Of a DNA stretch of 8,581 nt, positions 1-6,631 are shown in pieces. Source of the stretch: Bdellovibrionales bacterium RBG_16_40_8. GTDB lineage: Bacteria > Bdellovibrionota > Bdellovibrionia > Bdellovibrionales > UBA1609. Position 1 is the first letter of the stretch; every line of letters begins with the position of its first letter. The position numbers were made by a program, and so were the translations under genes. The notes under the pieces were generated by a model. That model did no database searches, was not told the DNA's origin, and was given only the letters and a program-made list of their open reading frames with translations. The stretch is taken from positions 25,391 through 33,971 of the forward strand of contig MEPT01000020.1 of assembly GCA_001769925.1 (NCBI GenBank), given 5' to 3'.

Positions 1-24
1 GTTTGATTCAGCATGAAAATACAT
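1..24 (-). CDS. Start of a downstream gene, probably biotin carrier subunit of the carboxylase (partial)
   Basis: Seen: directly after the TAA stop of the biotin carboxylase gene (27-25) an ATG lies at 24-22 and opens a frame reading MYFHAESN to the window edge with no stop. A good Shine-Dalgarno, GAGG at 34-31, sits 6 nt upstream inside the end of the preceding gene, so the two genes are stop-to-start adjacent and probably translationally coupled. Known: biotin carboxylase and carboxyltransferase need a biotinylated carrier domain, and neither neighbouring protein has one (no MKM-type biotinylation motif in either). Inference: this gene most likely encodes the biotinyl carrier, perhaps with a linker or BT-like barrel before it. 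Eight residues cannot prove that; only the existence of a start here is well supported. Confidence 0.55.
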
Positions 25-1521
25 TTAGTTCCTCATCTGCTTTTTACGCCCTAAATTTTTCCAGCGGCTGGCAATATTCAACTGTGAAACATCACGTTCT
101 TTAGCATCTCGATAAGCCTCAAGTGCTGCTGTAATAAGAAAAACTTCTTCGTCAACAAACATAAAAAGCTTTTGTTTTTTACCAACGATTTCATTATCGA
201 TAAATTGTGTTGTGTATGAACCATCAAGAAAGGTTGGGTGTGCTAAAATATTTTTATGTAGAACAATATTACTTTTTACCCCAGTTAACATAAATTCAGC
301 TAGTGCTCGCTGCAGTCGTTTAATCGCTTGCGCGCGCGTTGGCCCCCAACTAATTAACTTTGCAATCATTGGGTCATAGTGAATAGGCACTTCGTACCCA
401 GGGTAAGCATATCCATCAACGCGAACAAAAGGGCCTTGTGGCGTTCGGCAGCGACGAATTTTACCTGGTGCTGGATTAAAGGTCACAGGGTCTTCTGCGC
501 ATATACGCAACTCTATAGCATGTCCGCGCTGAACGATATCTTCTTGCTTAAATGATAGAGGCTTGCCGGCCGCAACATTAATTTGTTCTTGCACCAAATC
601 TAGGCCGGTCACCATTTCTGTGACTGGGTGCTCGACTTGAAGTCGTGTATTCATCTCCATAAAAAAGAATTCTTTAGTAGAATTATCAAAAATAAATTCT
701 ATTGTGCCAGCACCTAGATATTTAAGAGATTTCGCTGCTTTCAAAGCAACCTGACCCATTTGCAAGCGCACATTTTGTGGAACAGAAATTGACGGAGATT
801 CTTCAATCAATTTTTGATGGCGTCTTTGTACAGAACATTCACGTTCAAATAAGTGACAAACATTGCCGTGTTTGTCGCCGAAAACTTGAATTTCTATATG
901 CTTTGGGTTTTGTATGAAGCGCTCCATAAATATGCGATCATCATTAAAATAATTTTTTCCCTCAGACTGGCAAGAGCGAAACGCACTCGCGAGCTCTTTT
1001 TTTTCATAAACAACGCGAATTCCCTTGCCGCCGCCACCGGCAGAAGCCTTAAGAATTACCGGGTATCCTATTTCTTGCGCCCATTTTTCTGCCTCTTCAG
1101 TTGTTTTTACTGCGCAAGGAGTACCCGGCACAATAGGTACATCGGCAGCCTTCATCAAATCACGAGAGGCGAGTTTGTCTCCCATATCACGAATATTTTT
1201 TACAGTAGGGCCAATAAATGTAATGCCGGCATTTTCAAGAGCTTCAGCAAACATGGGAGATTCACTTAAAAAACCATAACCTGGGTGCACAGCTTCTGCA
1301 TTGGCCTTTTTAGCAACTTCAATAATTTTTTCGATATTTAAATAAGAATCGCGGCTGGGTGCGGGCCCGATGTTAAAGGCCTCGTCAGCAAGCATGACAT
1401 GAAGACTGTTGCGATCGGCATCACTGAAAACAGCAATCGATTGAATGCCCATGGTACGACAAGCGCGTATTACGCGAACAGCAATTTCACCGCGATTGGC
1501 AATTAAGATTTTTTTAAACAT
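25..1521 (-). CDS. Biotin carboxylase subunit of an acyl-CoA carboxylase
   Basis: ATP-dependent carboxylation of biotin on a carrier protein, the first half-reaction of acetyl-/propionyl-CoA carboxylase, in the cytoplasm. The 498-aa protein shows the whole biotin carboxylase fold: N-terminal domain from MFKKILIANRGEIAVR, HPGYGFLSE at 79-87, ATP-grasp glycine loop GGGGKG at 162-167 after Lys158, ECSVQRRHQK at 228-237 (Cys230 and Lys237 match the bicarbonate-site pair), the EMNTRLQVEHPVTE catalytic strand at 289-302 (Glu289, Asn291, Arg293, Glu297), and RICAEDP at 339-345 (Arg339). It is about 50 residues longer than the stand-alone E. coli AccC; the basic tail (about 455-498) ends without a biotinyl domain, so the carrier must be separate. 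The ATG follows AAGGGG with 4 nt spacing, and that SD overlaps the stop of the beta-subunit gene 8 nt upstream. Pairing with a PccB-like beta subunit favours a propionyl-/acyl-CoA carboxylase alpha chain over AccC of fatty acid synthesis. Confidence 0.93.
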   Translation of the reverse strand: MFKKILIANRGEIAVRVIRACRTMGIQSIAVFSDADRNSLHVMLADEAFNIGPAPSRDSYLNIEKIIEVAKKANAEAVHPGYGFLSESPMFAEALENAGITFIGPTVKNIRDMGDKLASRDLMKAADVPIVPGTPCAVKTTEEAEKWAQEIGYPVILKASAGGGGKGIRVVYEKKELASAFRSCQSEGKNYFNDDRIFMERFIQNPKHIEIQVFGDKHGNVCHLFERECSVQRRHQKLIEESPSISVPQNVRLQMGQVALKAAKSLKYLGAGTIEFIFDNSTKEFFFMEMNTRLQVEHPVTEMVTGLDLVQEQINVAAGKPLSFKQEDIVQRGHAIELRICAEDPVTFNPAPGKIRRCRTPQGPFVRVDGYAYPGYEVPIHYDPMIAKLISWGPTRAQAIKRLQRALAEFMLTGVKSNIVLHKNILAHPTFLDGSYTTQFIDNEIVGKKQKLFMFVDEEVFLITAALEAYRDAKERDVSQLNIASRWKNLGRKKQMRN

Positions 1522-1529
1522 ATAGCCCC

Positions 1530-3101
1530 TTATAAAGGAATATTGCCGTGTTTTTTCGTCGGATTGGTGTCACATTTATTTTTTAACATCTCAAGCGAAT
1601 CAATAATGCGTTTTCGTGTATAAGCCGGCTCAATAACTTCATCAATATAACCAAGTTCAGCAGCAACGTATGGGTTATTAAACTGTGCTTCATATTCTTT
1701 AATCAGTCTTTGTCTTTCTGCCTCTGGTTGTTTTGATTTCTTAATTTCGCTTCGAAAAATAATATTTACTGCACCCTCAGCCCCCATGACGGCAATTTCT
1801 GCCGTCGGATACGCTAGGTTTACATCGCCGCGCAAATGCTTTGATGACATCACACAATACGCGCCGCCATAGGCCTTGCGCGTGACGACCGTAATTTTAG
1901 GCACGGTAGCTTCTGCGTATGCATAAAGCAGTTTAGCTCCGTGAGTTATTATGCCGTTCCACTCTTGATCGGTGCCAGGCAAAAATCCTGGTACATCTTC
2001 GAATGTAACTAGTGGAATATTAAAAGCGTCACAAAAACGTACAAATCGGGCGGCCTTAATTGAGGCTGAAATATTTAAACACCCTGCAAGAACAGAAGGT
2101 TGGTTAGCCACAATGCCAACCGGACGACCATTAAATCGTGCAAAGCCAACGATTACATTTTTAGCGTAATGTTTTTGCACTTCAAGAAAGTAACCTTCAT
2201 CAACTACAGCGGTGATAAGAGTTAAGACGTCGTAGGGCTTTTTAGGATTGTCAGGTATAAATGTATTAAGCGAAGTATCTATTCTGTCAGGGCGGTCTTT
2301 TGTGGGCAACAGTGGAGCATCGTCTATATTGTTGCTTGGCAAAAAATTTAATAGCTCGCGAATAAGAAGCAAACAGTGGCGGTCATCGTCTGCGGCAAAA
2401 TGCGCTACCCCAGATTTTGTGTTGTGAGTTAGTGCTCCGCCTAAATCATCTTTTGTCACATCTTCGTGGGTAACAGTTTTAATAACTTCAGGCCCAGTTA
2501 CGAACATATAGCTTGAATTTTTAACCATAAAAATAAAATCAGTAAGACTTGGGCTATAAACGGCGCCGCCGGCACATGGGCCCATAATGGCACTTATTTG
2601 CGGGATAACTCCTGAGGCCATTACGTTTCGCAAGAAAATATCAGCGTAACCGCCAAGAGATTCAACACCTTCTTGAATTCTGGCGCCACCAGAGTCATTA
2701 ATTCCTATAACTGGGGCACCGTTTTTCACCGCAAGATCAAGAATTTTACAAATTTTATTGGCCTGTGTGCGCGACATGCTACCGCCATAAACCGTAAAAT
2801 CTTGGCTGAAGACGTAAACGAGTTTTCCGTTAATACGGCCGTAGCCGGTGATAACACCGTCTCCGGGTATATGCTTATCTGTCATGCCGAAATTTTGGCA
2901 ATTGTGAGTTACAAAGCGATCTACCTCGACAAAGCTACCAGGATCTAAAAGCACATCTAGTCGCTCGCGCGCGGTTAAGCGCCCACCAGATTTTTGTTTT
3001 TCAACTCTATCGATACCGGCGCCTTCAAAGGCCAATTGATTTCGTGATTCTAGATCGCGTATTTTAAATTCTGTTTTTGTGCCATTTTCAAGATCAGCCA
3101 T
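1530..3101 (-). CDS. pccB: Acyl-CoA carboxylase beta (carboxyltransferase) subunit, propionyl-CoA carboxylase type
   Basis: Transfers CO2 from carboxybiotin to an acyl-CoA, most likely propionyl-CoA giving methylmalonyl-CoA. The 523-aa protein has the two crotonase-like halves of the family. N half: [21 protein letters not shown] (39-59), [13 protein letters not shown] (134-146) and [13 protein letters not shown] (173-185) with the Gly-Gly oxyanion motif. C half: [14 protein letters not shown] (367-380), [19 protein letters not shown] (408-426), [15 protein letters not shown] (431-445). It ends in KHGNIPL, the usual tail of PCC-type beta chains. The ATG at 3101 is preferred over an in-frame TTG at 3107 because GAGG (3112-3109) lies 7 nt from the ATG but only 1 nt from the TTG. 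It begins 12 nt after asnS and ends 8 nt before the biotin carboxylase, so all are probably cotranscribed. Odd: Cys416 occupies the position of the Asp that sets substrate choice in characterised PccB. Methylmalonyl-CoA decarboxylase alpha is a related alternative, but no sodium-pump partners are visible. Confidence 0.9.
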   Translation of the reverse strand: MADLENGTKTEFKIRDLESRNQLAFEGAGIDRVEKQKSGGRLTARERLDVLLDPGSFVEVDRFVTHNCQNFGMTDKHIPGDGVITGYGRINGKLVYVFSQDFTVYGGSMSRTQANKICKILDLAVKNGAPVIGINDSGGARIQEGVESLGGYADIFLRNVMASGVIPQISAIMGPCAGGAVYSPSLTDFIFMVKNSSYMFVTGPEVIKTVTHEDVTKDDLGGALTHNTKSGVAHFAADDDRHCLLLIRELLNFLPSNNIDDAPLLPTKDRPDRIDTSLNTFIPDNPKKPYDVLTLITAVVDEGYFLEVQKHYAKNVIVGFARFNGRPVGIVANQPSVLAGCLNISASIKAARFVRFCDAFNIPLVTFEDVPGFLPGTDQEWNGIITHGAKLLYAYAEATVPKITVVTRKAYGGAYCVMSSKHLRGDVNLAYPTAEIAVMGAEGAVNIIFRSEIKKSKQPEAERQRLIKEYEAQFNNPYVAAELGYIDEVIEPAYTRKRIIDSLEMLKNKCDTNPTKKHGNIPL

Positions 3102-3108
3102 AACCAAA

Positions 3109-3112
3109 CCTC
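3109..3112 (-). promoter_or_regulatory. Shine-Dalgarno GAGG that fixes the start of the carboxylase beta gene
   Basis: GAGG lies between the asnS stop (3116-3114) and the ATG at 3101, with a 7-nt spacer. It makes the ATG at 3101 much more likely than the in-frame TTG at 3107. It begins just after the asnS stop codon, so the same ribosomes could reinitiate. Confidence 0.75.
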
Positions 3113-3113
3113 A

Positions 3114-4403
3114 TTAGGGGTAATTGCGCCCATAAAGGCGCGGAAAAGGAATTGTTTCTCGAACATGCTGAATACCACACACCCAGGCTACAGTTCTTTC
3201 AATGCCTAAGCCAAAACCGGCGTGAGGAAAACTGCCATATCGGCGTAAATCTAAAAACCATTCAAAATCTGCAGTATTCAAATTATGTTCTTTAATTCTT
3301 GTTAAAAGATTTTCAAGACTTTCTTCACGTTGCCCGCCACCTATAATTTCACCATAACCCTCGGGGGCCAAAAGATCGCAGCTTAAACATTTCGTGGGGT
3401 CTTTCTCGTCTTGCTTCATGTAGAATGCCTTTACAGCAGAAGGATAATGATGCACGAAAACCGGGCGATCAAATTTTGAGCTAATTATTGTTTCATCAGG
3501 CGCACCGAAATCATCGCCGATAAGAAAATCGGGATTTTCTTTTTTAATCATCATGGCGGCCTCGTCATAATGAACTCGCGGAAAGGGCGCTTTAACTTTC
3601 AACATTGGTTCAATATTGCGGCCTAGAGCCTTTAGCTCTTCAGCGCGATTGGTAATTGTGCGTTGAACGATGTACTCTACAAATTGCTCAGCTAACTCCA
3701 TATTGTCCCAAAGATCATTAAATGCTACTTCAGGCTCTACCATCCAAAATTCAATGAGGTGTCTACGAGTTTTTGACTTTTCTGCCCTAAACGTTGGGCC
3801 AAAGCAATATACCTTACCAAAGGCGGCAGCCGTGGCCTCCATGTATAGTTGCCCGCTTTGTGAAAGAAATGCAGTTTCATCAAAGTACTTGGTTTTAAAT
3901 AAAGTTGAAGTTCCTTCACAAGCACTTGGAGTAAAAATTGGGGCGTCAGTTAGTGTAAAACCGCGACCATCAAAAAAATCGCGAACAGCAGCAATAATTT
4001 CAGCACGAACGCGCAAAACAGCATGCTGAAGTTTTGAGCGAATCCAGAGATGTCGATTATTCATTAAAAAATCAGGCCCATGCTCTTTCGGCGAAATCGG
4101 AAAATTTTCTGCGCGCTGAAGTATCTGAAATGATGCGGCCGTTAGCTCAAAGCCTCCTGGGCTACGAGGTTCAGCACGAACCACTCCCGTAACAGCTACA
4201 CTAGATTCTTGGGTGATTTGATCAAAGTTATTAAATATGGCCTCTTCAATTTGTGCTTTGACGAAAACACATTGGCAGTAACCAGTGCCGTCACGCAAAA
4301 CCAAAAACTTGATTTTGCCAGAAGAGCGGTGGTGGTAAGCCCAGCCTTTAAGTTCTATCGCCTGACCGACATGATCCTTTAAGTCAGAAATCCATATTTT
4401 CAT
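3114..4403 (-). CDS. asnS: Asparaginyl-tRNA synthetase
   Basis: Charges tRNA-Asn with asparagine in the cytoplasm (class IIb aminoacyl-tRNA synthetase). The 429-aa protein has an N-terminal OB-fold anticodon-binding domain (about 1-100, including LKGWAYHHRSSGKIKFLVLRDG), then the catalytic core: motif 2 GPTFRAEKSKTRRHLIEFW (202-220), DLLAPEGYGEIIGGGQREE (343-361), LDLRRYGSFPHAGFGLGIER (384-403) and motif 3 through the end. The LDLRRYGS.PH.GFGLG signature separates AsnRS from AspRS. From memory, its length and blocks such as DFLMNNRHLW, SQSGQLY, GDDFGAP and AFYM resemble the short Thermus thermophilus enzyme more than E. coli AsnRS. A CLSC pair at 339-342 is an oddity. The ATG at 4403 is chosen over an in-frame TTG at 4412 because homology begins at MKIWISDLKDHVGQ; only a weak GAG precedes it. 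A perfect TATAAT box lies 12 nt upstream, and the carboxylase genes follow closely. Confidence 0.95.
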   Translation of the reverse strand: MKIWISDLKDHVGQAIELKGWAYHHRSSGKIKFLVLRDGTGYCQCVFVKAQIEEAIFNNFDQITQESSVAVTGVVRAEPRSPGGFELTAASFQILQRAENFPISPKEHGPDFLMNNRHLWIRSKLQHAVLRVRAEIIAAVRDFFDGRGFTLTDAPIFTPSACEGTSTLFKTKYFDETAFLSQSGQLYMEATAAAFGKVYCFGPTFRAEKSKTRRHLIEFWMVEPEVAFNDLWDNMELAEQFVEYIVQRTITNRAEELKALGRNIEPMLKVKAPFPRVHYDEAAMMIKKENPDFLIGDDFGAPDETIISSKFDRPVFVHHYPSAVKAFYMKQDEKDPTKCLSCDLLAPEGYGEIIGGGQREESLENLLTRIKEHNLNTADFEWFLDLRRYGSFPHAGFGLGIERTVAWVCGIQHVRETIPFPRLYGRNYP

Positions 4404-4405
4404 AG

Positions 4406-4428
4406 AACTCAATTGATTATAATGAGTT
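4406..4428 (-). repeat. Inverted repeat AACTCA-N11-TGAGTT over the asnS -10 box and leader
   Basis: Seen on either strand: two perfect 6-bp arms, 4406-4411 and 4423-4428, with an 11-nt centre holding the TATAAT box. As DNA it could be an operator placed over the -10 element. As RNA in a read-through transcript from the protease gene it would fold into a weak, AU-rich hairpin ending 2 nt before the asnS ATG and would tie up the only GAG resembling a ribosome-binding site. Six-bp arms can occur by chance. Confidence 0.35.
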
Positions 4429-4442
4429 GTTTTTTAAGGCAA
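4416..4442 (-). promoter_or_regulatory. Candidate sigma-70-type promoter for asnS and the carboxylase genes
   Basis: A perfect TATAAT reads 4421-4416 on the minus strand in the 50-nt gap between the protease stop and asnS. The -35 is poor: the best match is TTGCCT at 4442-4437 with a short 15-nt spacer. Transcription would begin near 4410-4408, only about 5-7 nt before the ATG at 4403, so the mRNA would be almost leaderless. This is the likely head of an asnS-carboxylase transcript, although read-through from the protease gene is possible because no terminator is visible. Confidence 0.5.
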
Positions 4443-4453
4443 AAAGTAACTAT

Positions 4454-5725
4454 TTAAGGGCCGATATGGCTCAGTGCATCAACGGATTGGCCGAGATTGA
4501 GCCTCCCGCGTGTATAGTTAATGTAATTTGGATCGATAATAGCTGAGCCAAAAAGTAGCCTTCGAACTTGCGCGAGAGAAAGAGTGGACTTTGCGCCTAG
4601 TAGCACGGCGGCTGCTGCTGTAACGAACGGTGCCGCCATACTTGTACCACTTAAGCTTGCATAATTGTTACTGGGCATTGTGCTGACAATCTTATTGCCG
4701 GGCGCAAAAATATGTACATAAGAGCGGCTATAGTTAGAATAGTAATCCATTTCGAGAGAAGAACTTATTGAGCCGACAGTGATTTGCAATGGTAAATTAA
4801 AGGCGGCGGGATATTCAGGGTACAGTTCAAGATTATTTCCGCTGTTGCCGGAGGCCGTAATGAAAAGAACATTTTTCGAAAGCGCTTCTGAAACTTTTTG
4901 GCGTAATGATTGAGAGCAACCATTACCGCCCCAGCTTGCATTAATAACTCTAGCTCCCCTTTGAATAGCGTAGTCGATCCCTTTAAGTGCTCCCGCTAAG
5001 GTGCCGCTGCCATTTTGTCCGCCTAAAAACTTAACAGGTAAGATGTTAGCCTCTGGGGCTATACCCTGAACGTAGTCGCCATATTTATATATTGTGTCGT
5101 TATGACTTGCAGCTATAACTCCAGACACATGTGTCCCGTGGCCGACAAAGTCACTTACGTCAGAATTGTTATCTGCAAAATTATATCCGGCATAATCGTC
5201 AATAAAACCATTGTTATCATCGTCAATGCCGTTAAATTGCTTAGATCCGGCTTCACCTTCGTTATAGGCAATTCGTGATGAAAGTTGTGAATGTGTGAAA
5301 TCAACGCCGGTATCAATTACTGCCACCATAACACCTTTTCCACGATGGCCCTTTTGCCACGCGGCCGGCGCATTAATAACTTGTATTCCCCAATTGTCTA
5401 TTCCATTTGAAGGGGCGAATACTATCTGGTTATCTGCACTACTGCCTAGAGGACTATCGAGAAATATTTTTTGATCATACTCAATAAAATCAATTTCATT
5501 AATTTGTGGGCGCACGTAGGTTTCTTTAAAATTTTCTCTGTCAGAATTTTCAACATAGTCCCAGGCGCCAGAGTGAAAATGCACAATGTATTTTGAAGTG
5601 ATTGCAGTACCGGCACACGTCATTGTTTCTGAAGGCACAATAGAATCGGTTCGATCTTTAGGGCCACATGCAGAAATAAATAGTGCAAATATTATAAGAA
5701 AAATAAACTGAGACTGCGTATTCAT
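4454..5725 (-). CDS. S8 family (subtilisin-like) serine protease, predicted lipoprotein
   Basis: Secreted or envelope-anchored endopeptidase. The 423-aa protein starts with a hydrophobic signal (about residues 6-19) ending in lipobox ISAC, with Cys20 as the lipidation site. Gly21 at +2 gives no inner-membrane retention Asp. Residues about 44-105 (from KYIVHF) look like an I9-type inhibitory propeptide. The catalytic domain has Asp138 in VIDTG, His196 in GHGTHVSGV, oxyanion Asn293 in ASGNSG and nucleophile Ser362 in GTSMAAP, so the triad is intact. GIDDDNNGFIDD (166-177) is the Asp-rich, probably calcium-binding loop common in this group. The chain ends soon after the catalytic core, with no C-terminal accessory domain. 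The only usable in-frame start is the ATG at 5725; its G-rich SD (GGGGG, then AGT) is unusually close and may be paired in a stem (5728-5759). The protease substrate is unknown. Confidence 0.93.
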   Translation of the reverse strand: MNTQSQFIFLIIFALFISACGPKDRTDSIVPSETMTCAGTAITSKYIVHFHSGAWDYVENSDRENFKETYVRPQINEIDFIEYDQKIFLDSPLGSSADNQIVFAPSNGIDNWGIQVINAPAAWQKGHRGKGVMVAVIDTGVDFTHSQLSSRIAYNEGEAGSKQFNGIDDDNNGFIDDYAGYNFADNNSDVSDFVGHGTHVSGVIAASHNDTIYKYGDYVQGIAPEANILPVKFLGGQNGSGTLAGALKGIDYAIQRGARVINASWGGNGCSQSLRQKVSEALSKNVLFITASGNSGNNLELYPEYPAAFNLPLQITVGSISSSLEMDYYSNYSRSYVHIFAPGNKIVSTMPSNNYASLSGTSMAAPFVTAAAAVLLGAKSTLSLAQVRRLLFGSAIIDPNYINYTRGRLNLGQSVDALSHIGP

Positions 5726-5727
5726 AC

Positions 5728-5759
5728 TCCCCCATAGAATATGTCGGAAATGCGGGGGA
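5728..5759 (-). promoter_or_regulatory. Possible stem masking the ribosome-binding site of the protease gene
   Basis: In the minus-strand RNA, UCCCCC (5759-5754) is perfectly complementary to GGGGGA (5733-5728), with a 20-nt loop between. The 3' arm is the only Shine-Dalgarno-like sequence of the protease gene, ending 2 nt before its AUG. Five consecutive G-C pairs plus one A-U would hide the ribosome-binding site unless the stem is opened. The pairing is seen directly; a regulatory role is inferred. Confidence 0.45.
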
Positions 5760-5768
5760 TTTCGGTTA

Positions 5769-5780
5769 GTCTAGCTAGAC
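5769..5780. repeat. Perfect 12-bp palindrome GTCTAGCTAGAC
   Basis: Self-complementary over all 12 bases in the 71-nt gap between the purine nucleoside phosphorylase stop and the protease start, 44 nt upstream of the protease ATG. No T-run follows on either strand, so it is not an intrinsic terminator. It has the form of a dimeric-regulator operator, but no regulator can be named and the rest of the gap shows no clear promoter. Confidence 0.4.
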
Positions 5781-5796
5781 CTCAGCTGTACTTTTG

Positions 5797-6624
5797 TTAA
5801 AGACCTGAAATAAGTTCTACAAGAAAATCTGTAAAATCTTTTTCAACACGAGCAGCAGTTTCTTTAACCTCATCATGAGTTATTGAATTGTTAGAAAGGC
5901 CGGTAGCTAAGTTTGAAATGCAGCTAACGCCTAAAACGCGCAGACCCATGTGTTTAGCAGCAATATTTTCAGGCACGGTAGACATGCCTACAGCGTGTCC
6001 GCCAATCATATGTAGATAGCGAACCTCGGCGGCAGTTTCATAAGTTGGGCCGGTTACGCCACAATATACGCCAACTGAGTGGCATATTTTTCTGCGCCGT
6101 AAAATAGTCGCAGCGATTTCAATAAGTTCACGATCATAAGCTGCGGTCATGTCAGGAAAACGCAATCCAAGCGCTGAAATATTAGGCCCTATGAGTGGAT
6201 TTGTGCCCATTAGATTTATGTGATCACTAATTAACATCAAATCCCCTGGCTTCATGTTTGGGTCAAGGCCGCCGGCGGCGTTGGTCAAAATTAATTTTTC
6301 AATTCCGAGCTGTGCTATAACGCGGGTAGGGTACACTACACGCTCCATTGAGTGACCCTCATAGTAATGAACGCGCCCTTGTAATACGACAAGAGGAGTT
6401 TCACCTACGCGGCCAAGAATCATATTGCCGGGATGCCCATCAACCGCCGACGGAGAAAAATGCGGAATATCTTTGTACGGAATTATTGTTTCAACGTTTA
6501 CGCCTTTTACAAAGCCAGAAAGCCCAGAGCCGAGAGTTATACCAACGCGTGGGCGCATCTTGCTCATGTTGCGGATATATTGAACAGACTCCTTAAGTTG
6601 ATCGAGTAACGATTCTTCTGCCAT
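5797..6624 (-). CDS. Purine nucleoside phosphorylase, trimeric type
   Basis: Phosphorolysis of (deoxy)inosine and (deoxy)guanosine to base and (deoxy)ribose-1-phosphate in the cytoplasm. The 275-aa protein has the low-molecular-weight, trimeric family pattern, and the first residues match human PNP numbering: Ser33 in LGSGL, His64 in VDGHPG, Arg84/His86/Tyr88 in QGRVHYYEGH, Ala116 in NAAGGL. Further on come Glu196 in GPTYET, Met214-Ser215 in MSTVPE, and Asn238 in SNLATG. The Glu/Asn pair is the 6-oxopurine (guanine/hypoxanthine) site, which argues against the hexameric DeoD type, adenosine preference and MTA phosphorylase. It begins 7 nt after the thymidine phosphorylase stop and has no recognisable SD, so translation is probably coupled to the upstream gene. 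The ATG at 6624 gives the usual N-terminal helix. Family symbols include punA, pupG and xapA; I cannot choose among them. Confidence 0.94.
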   Translation of the reverse strand: MAEESLLDQLKESVQYIRNMSKMRPRVGITLGSGLSGFVKGVNVETIIPYKDIPHFSPSAVDGHPGNMILGRVGETPLVVLQGRVHYYEGHSMERVVYPTRVIAQLGIEKLILTNAAGGLDPNMKPGDLMLISDHINLMGTNPLIGPNISALGLRFPDMTAAYDRELIEIAATILRRRKICHSVGVYCGVTGPTYETAAEVRYLHMIGGHAVGMSTVPENIAAKHMGLRVLGVSCISNLATGLSNNSITHDEVKETAARVEKDFTDFLVELISGL

Positions 6625-6631
6625 AGTTAGA

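Noticed and set aside
853..1279. Overlapping plus-strand open frames of up to 138 codons opposite the biotin carboxylase gene
   Set aside because: They lie antisense to a fully conserved enzyme, have no SD or recognisable domain, and read like reverse-complement shadows.
3670..4029. Plus-strand 119-codon open frame opposite asnS (and other plus-strand frames at 1972-2169, 2673-2948, 6348-6596, 7152-7457, 7601-7852)
   Set aside because: All sit entirely within conserved minus-strand genes and show no protein-like pattern of their own.
4404..4412. TTG at 4412 as an alternative asnS start
   Set aside because: No SD upstream, it would sit at or before the predicted transcription start, and homology begins at the ATG at 4403.
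5658..5735. A 25-codon minus-strand frame starting ATG at 5735 and overlapping the protease start out of frame
   Set aside because: Its ATG has no SD, and the G-run within it is better explained as the SD of the protease. Possible leader peptide, but nothing supports translation.
5769..5780. Intrinsic terminator for the nucleoside phosphorylase unit
   Set aside because: The palindrome would give at most a tiny stem with no loop, and no U-tract follows on the minus strand.
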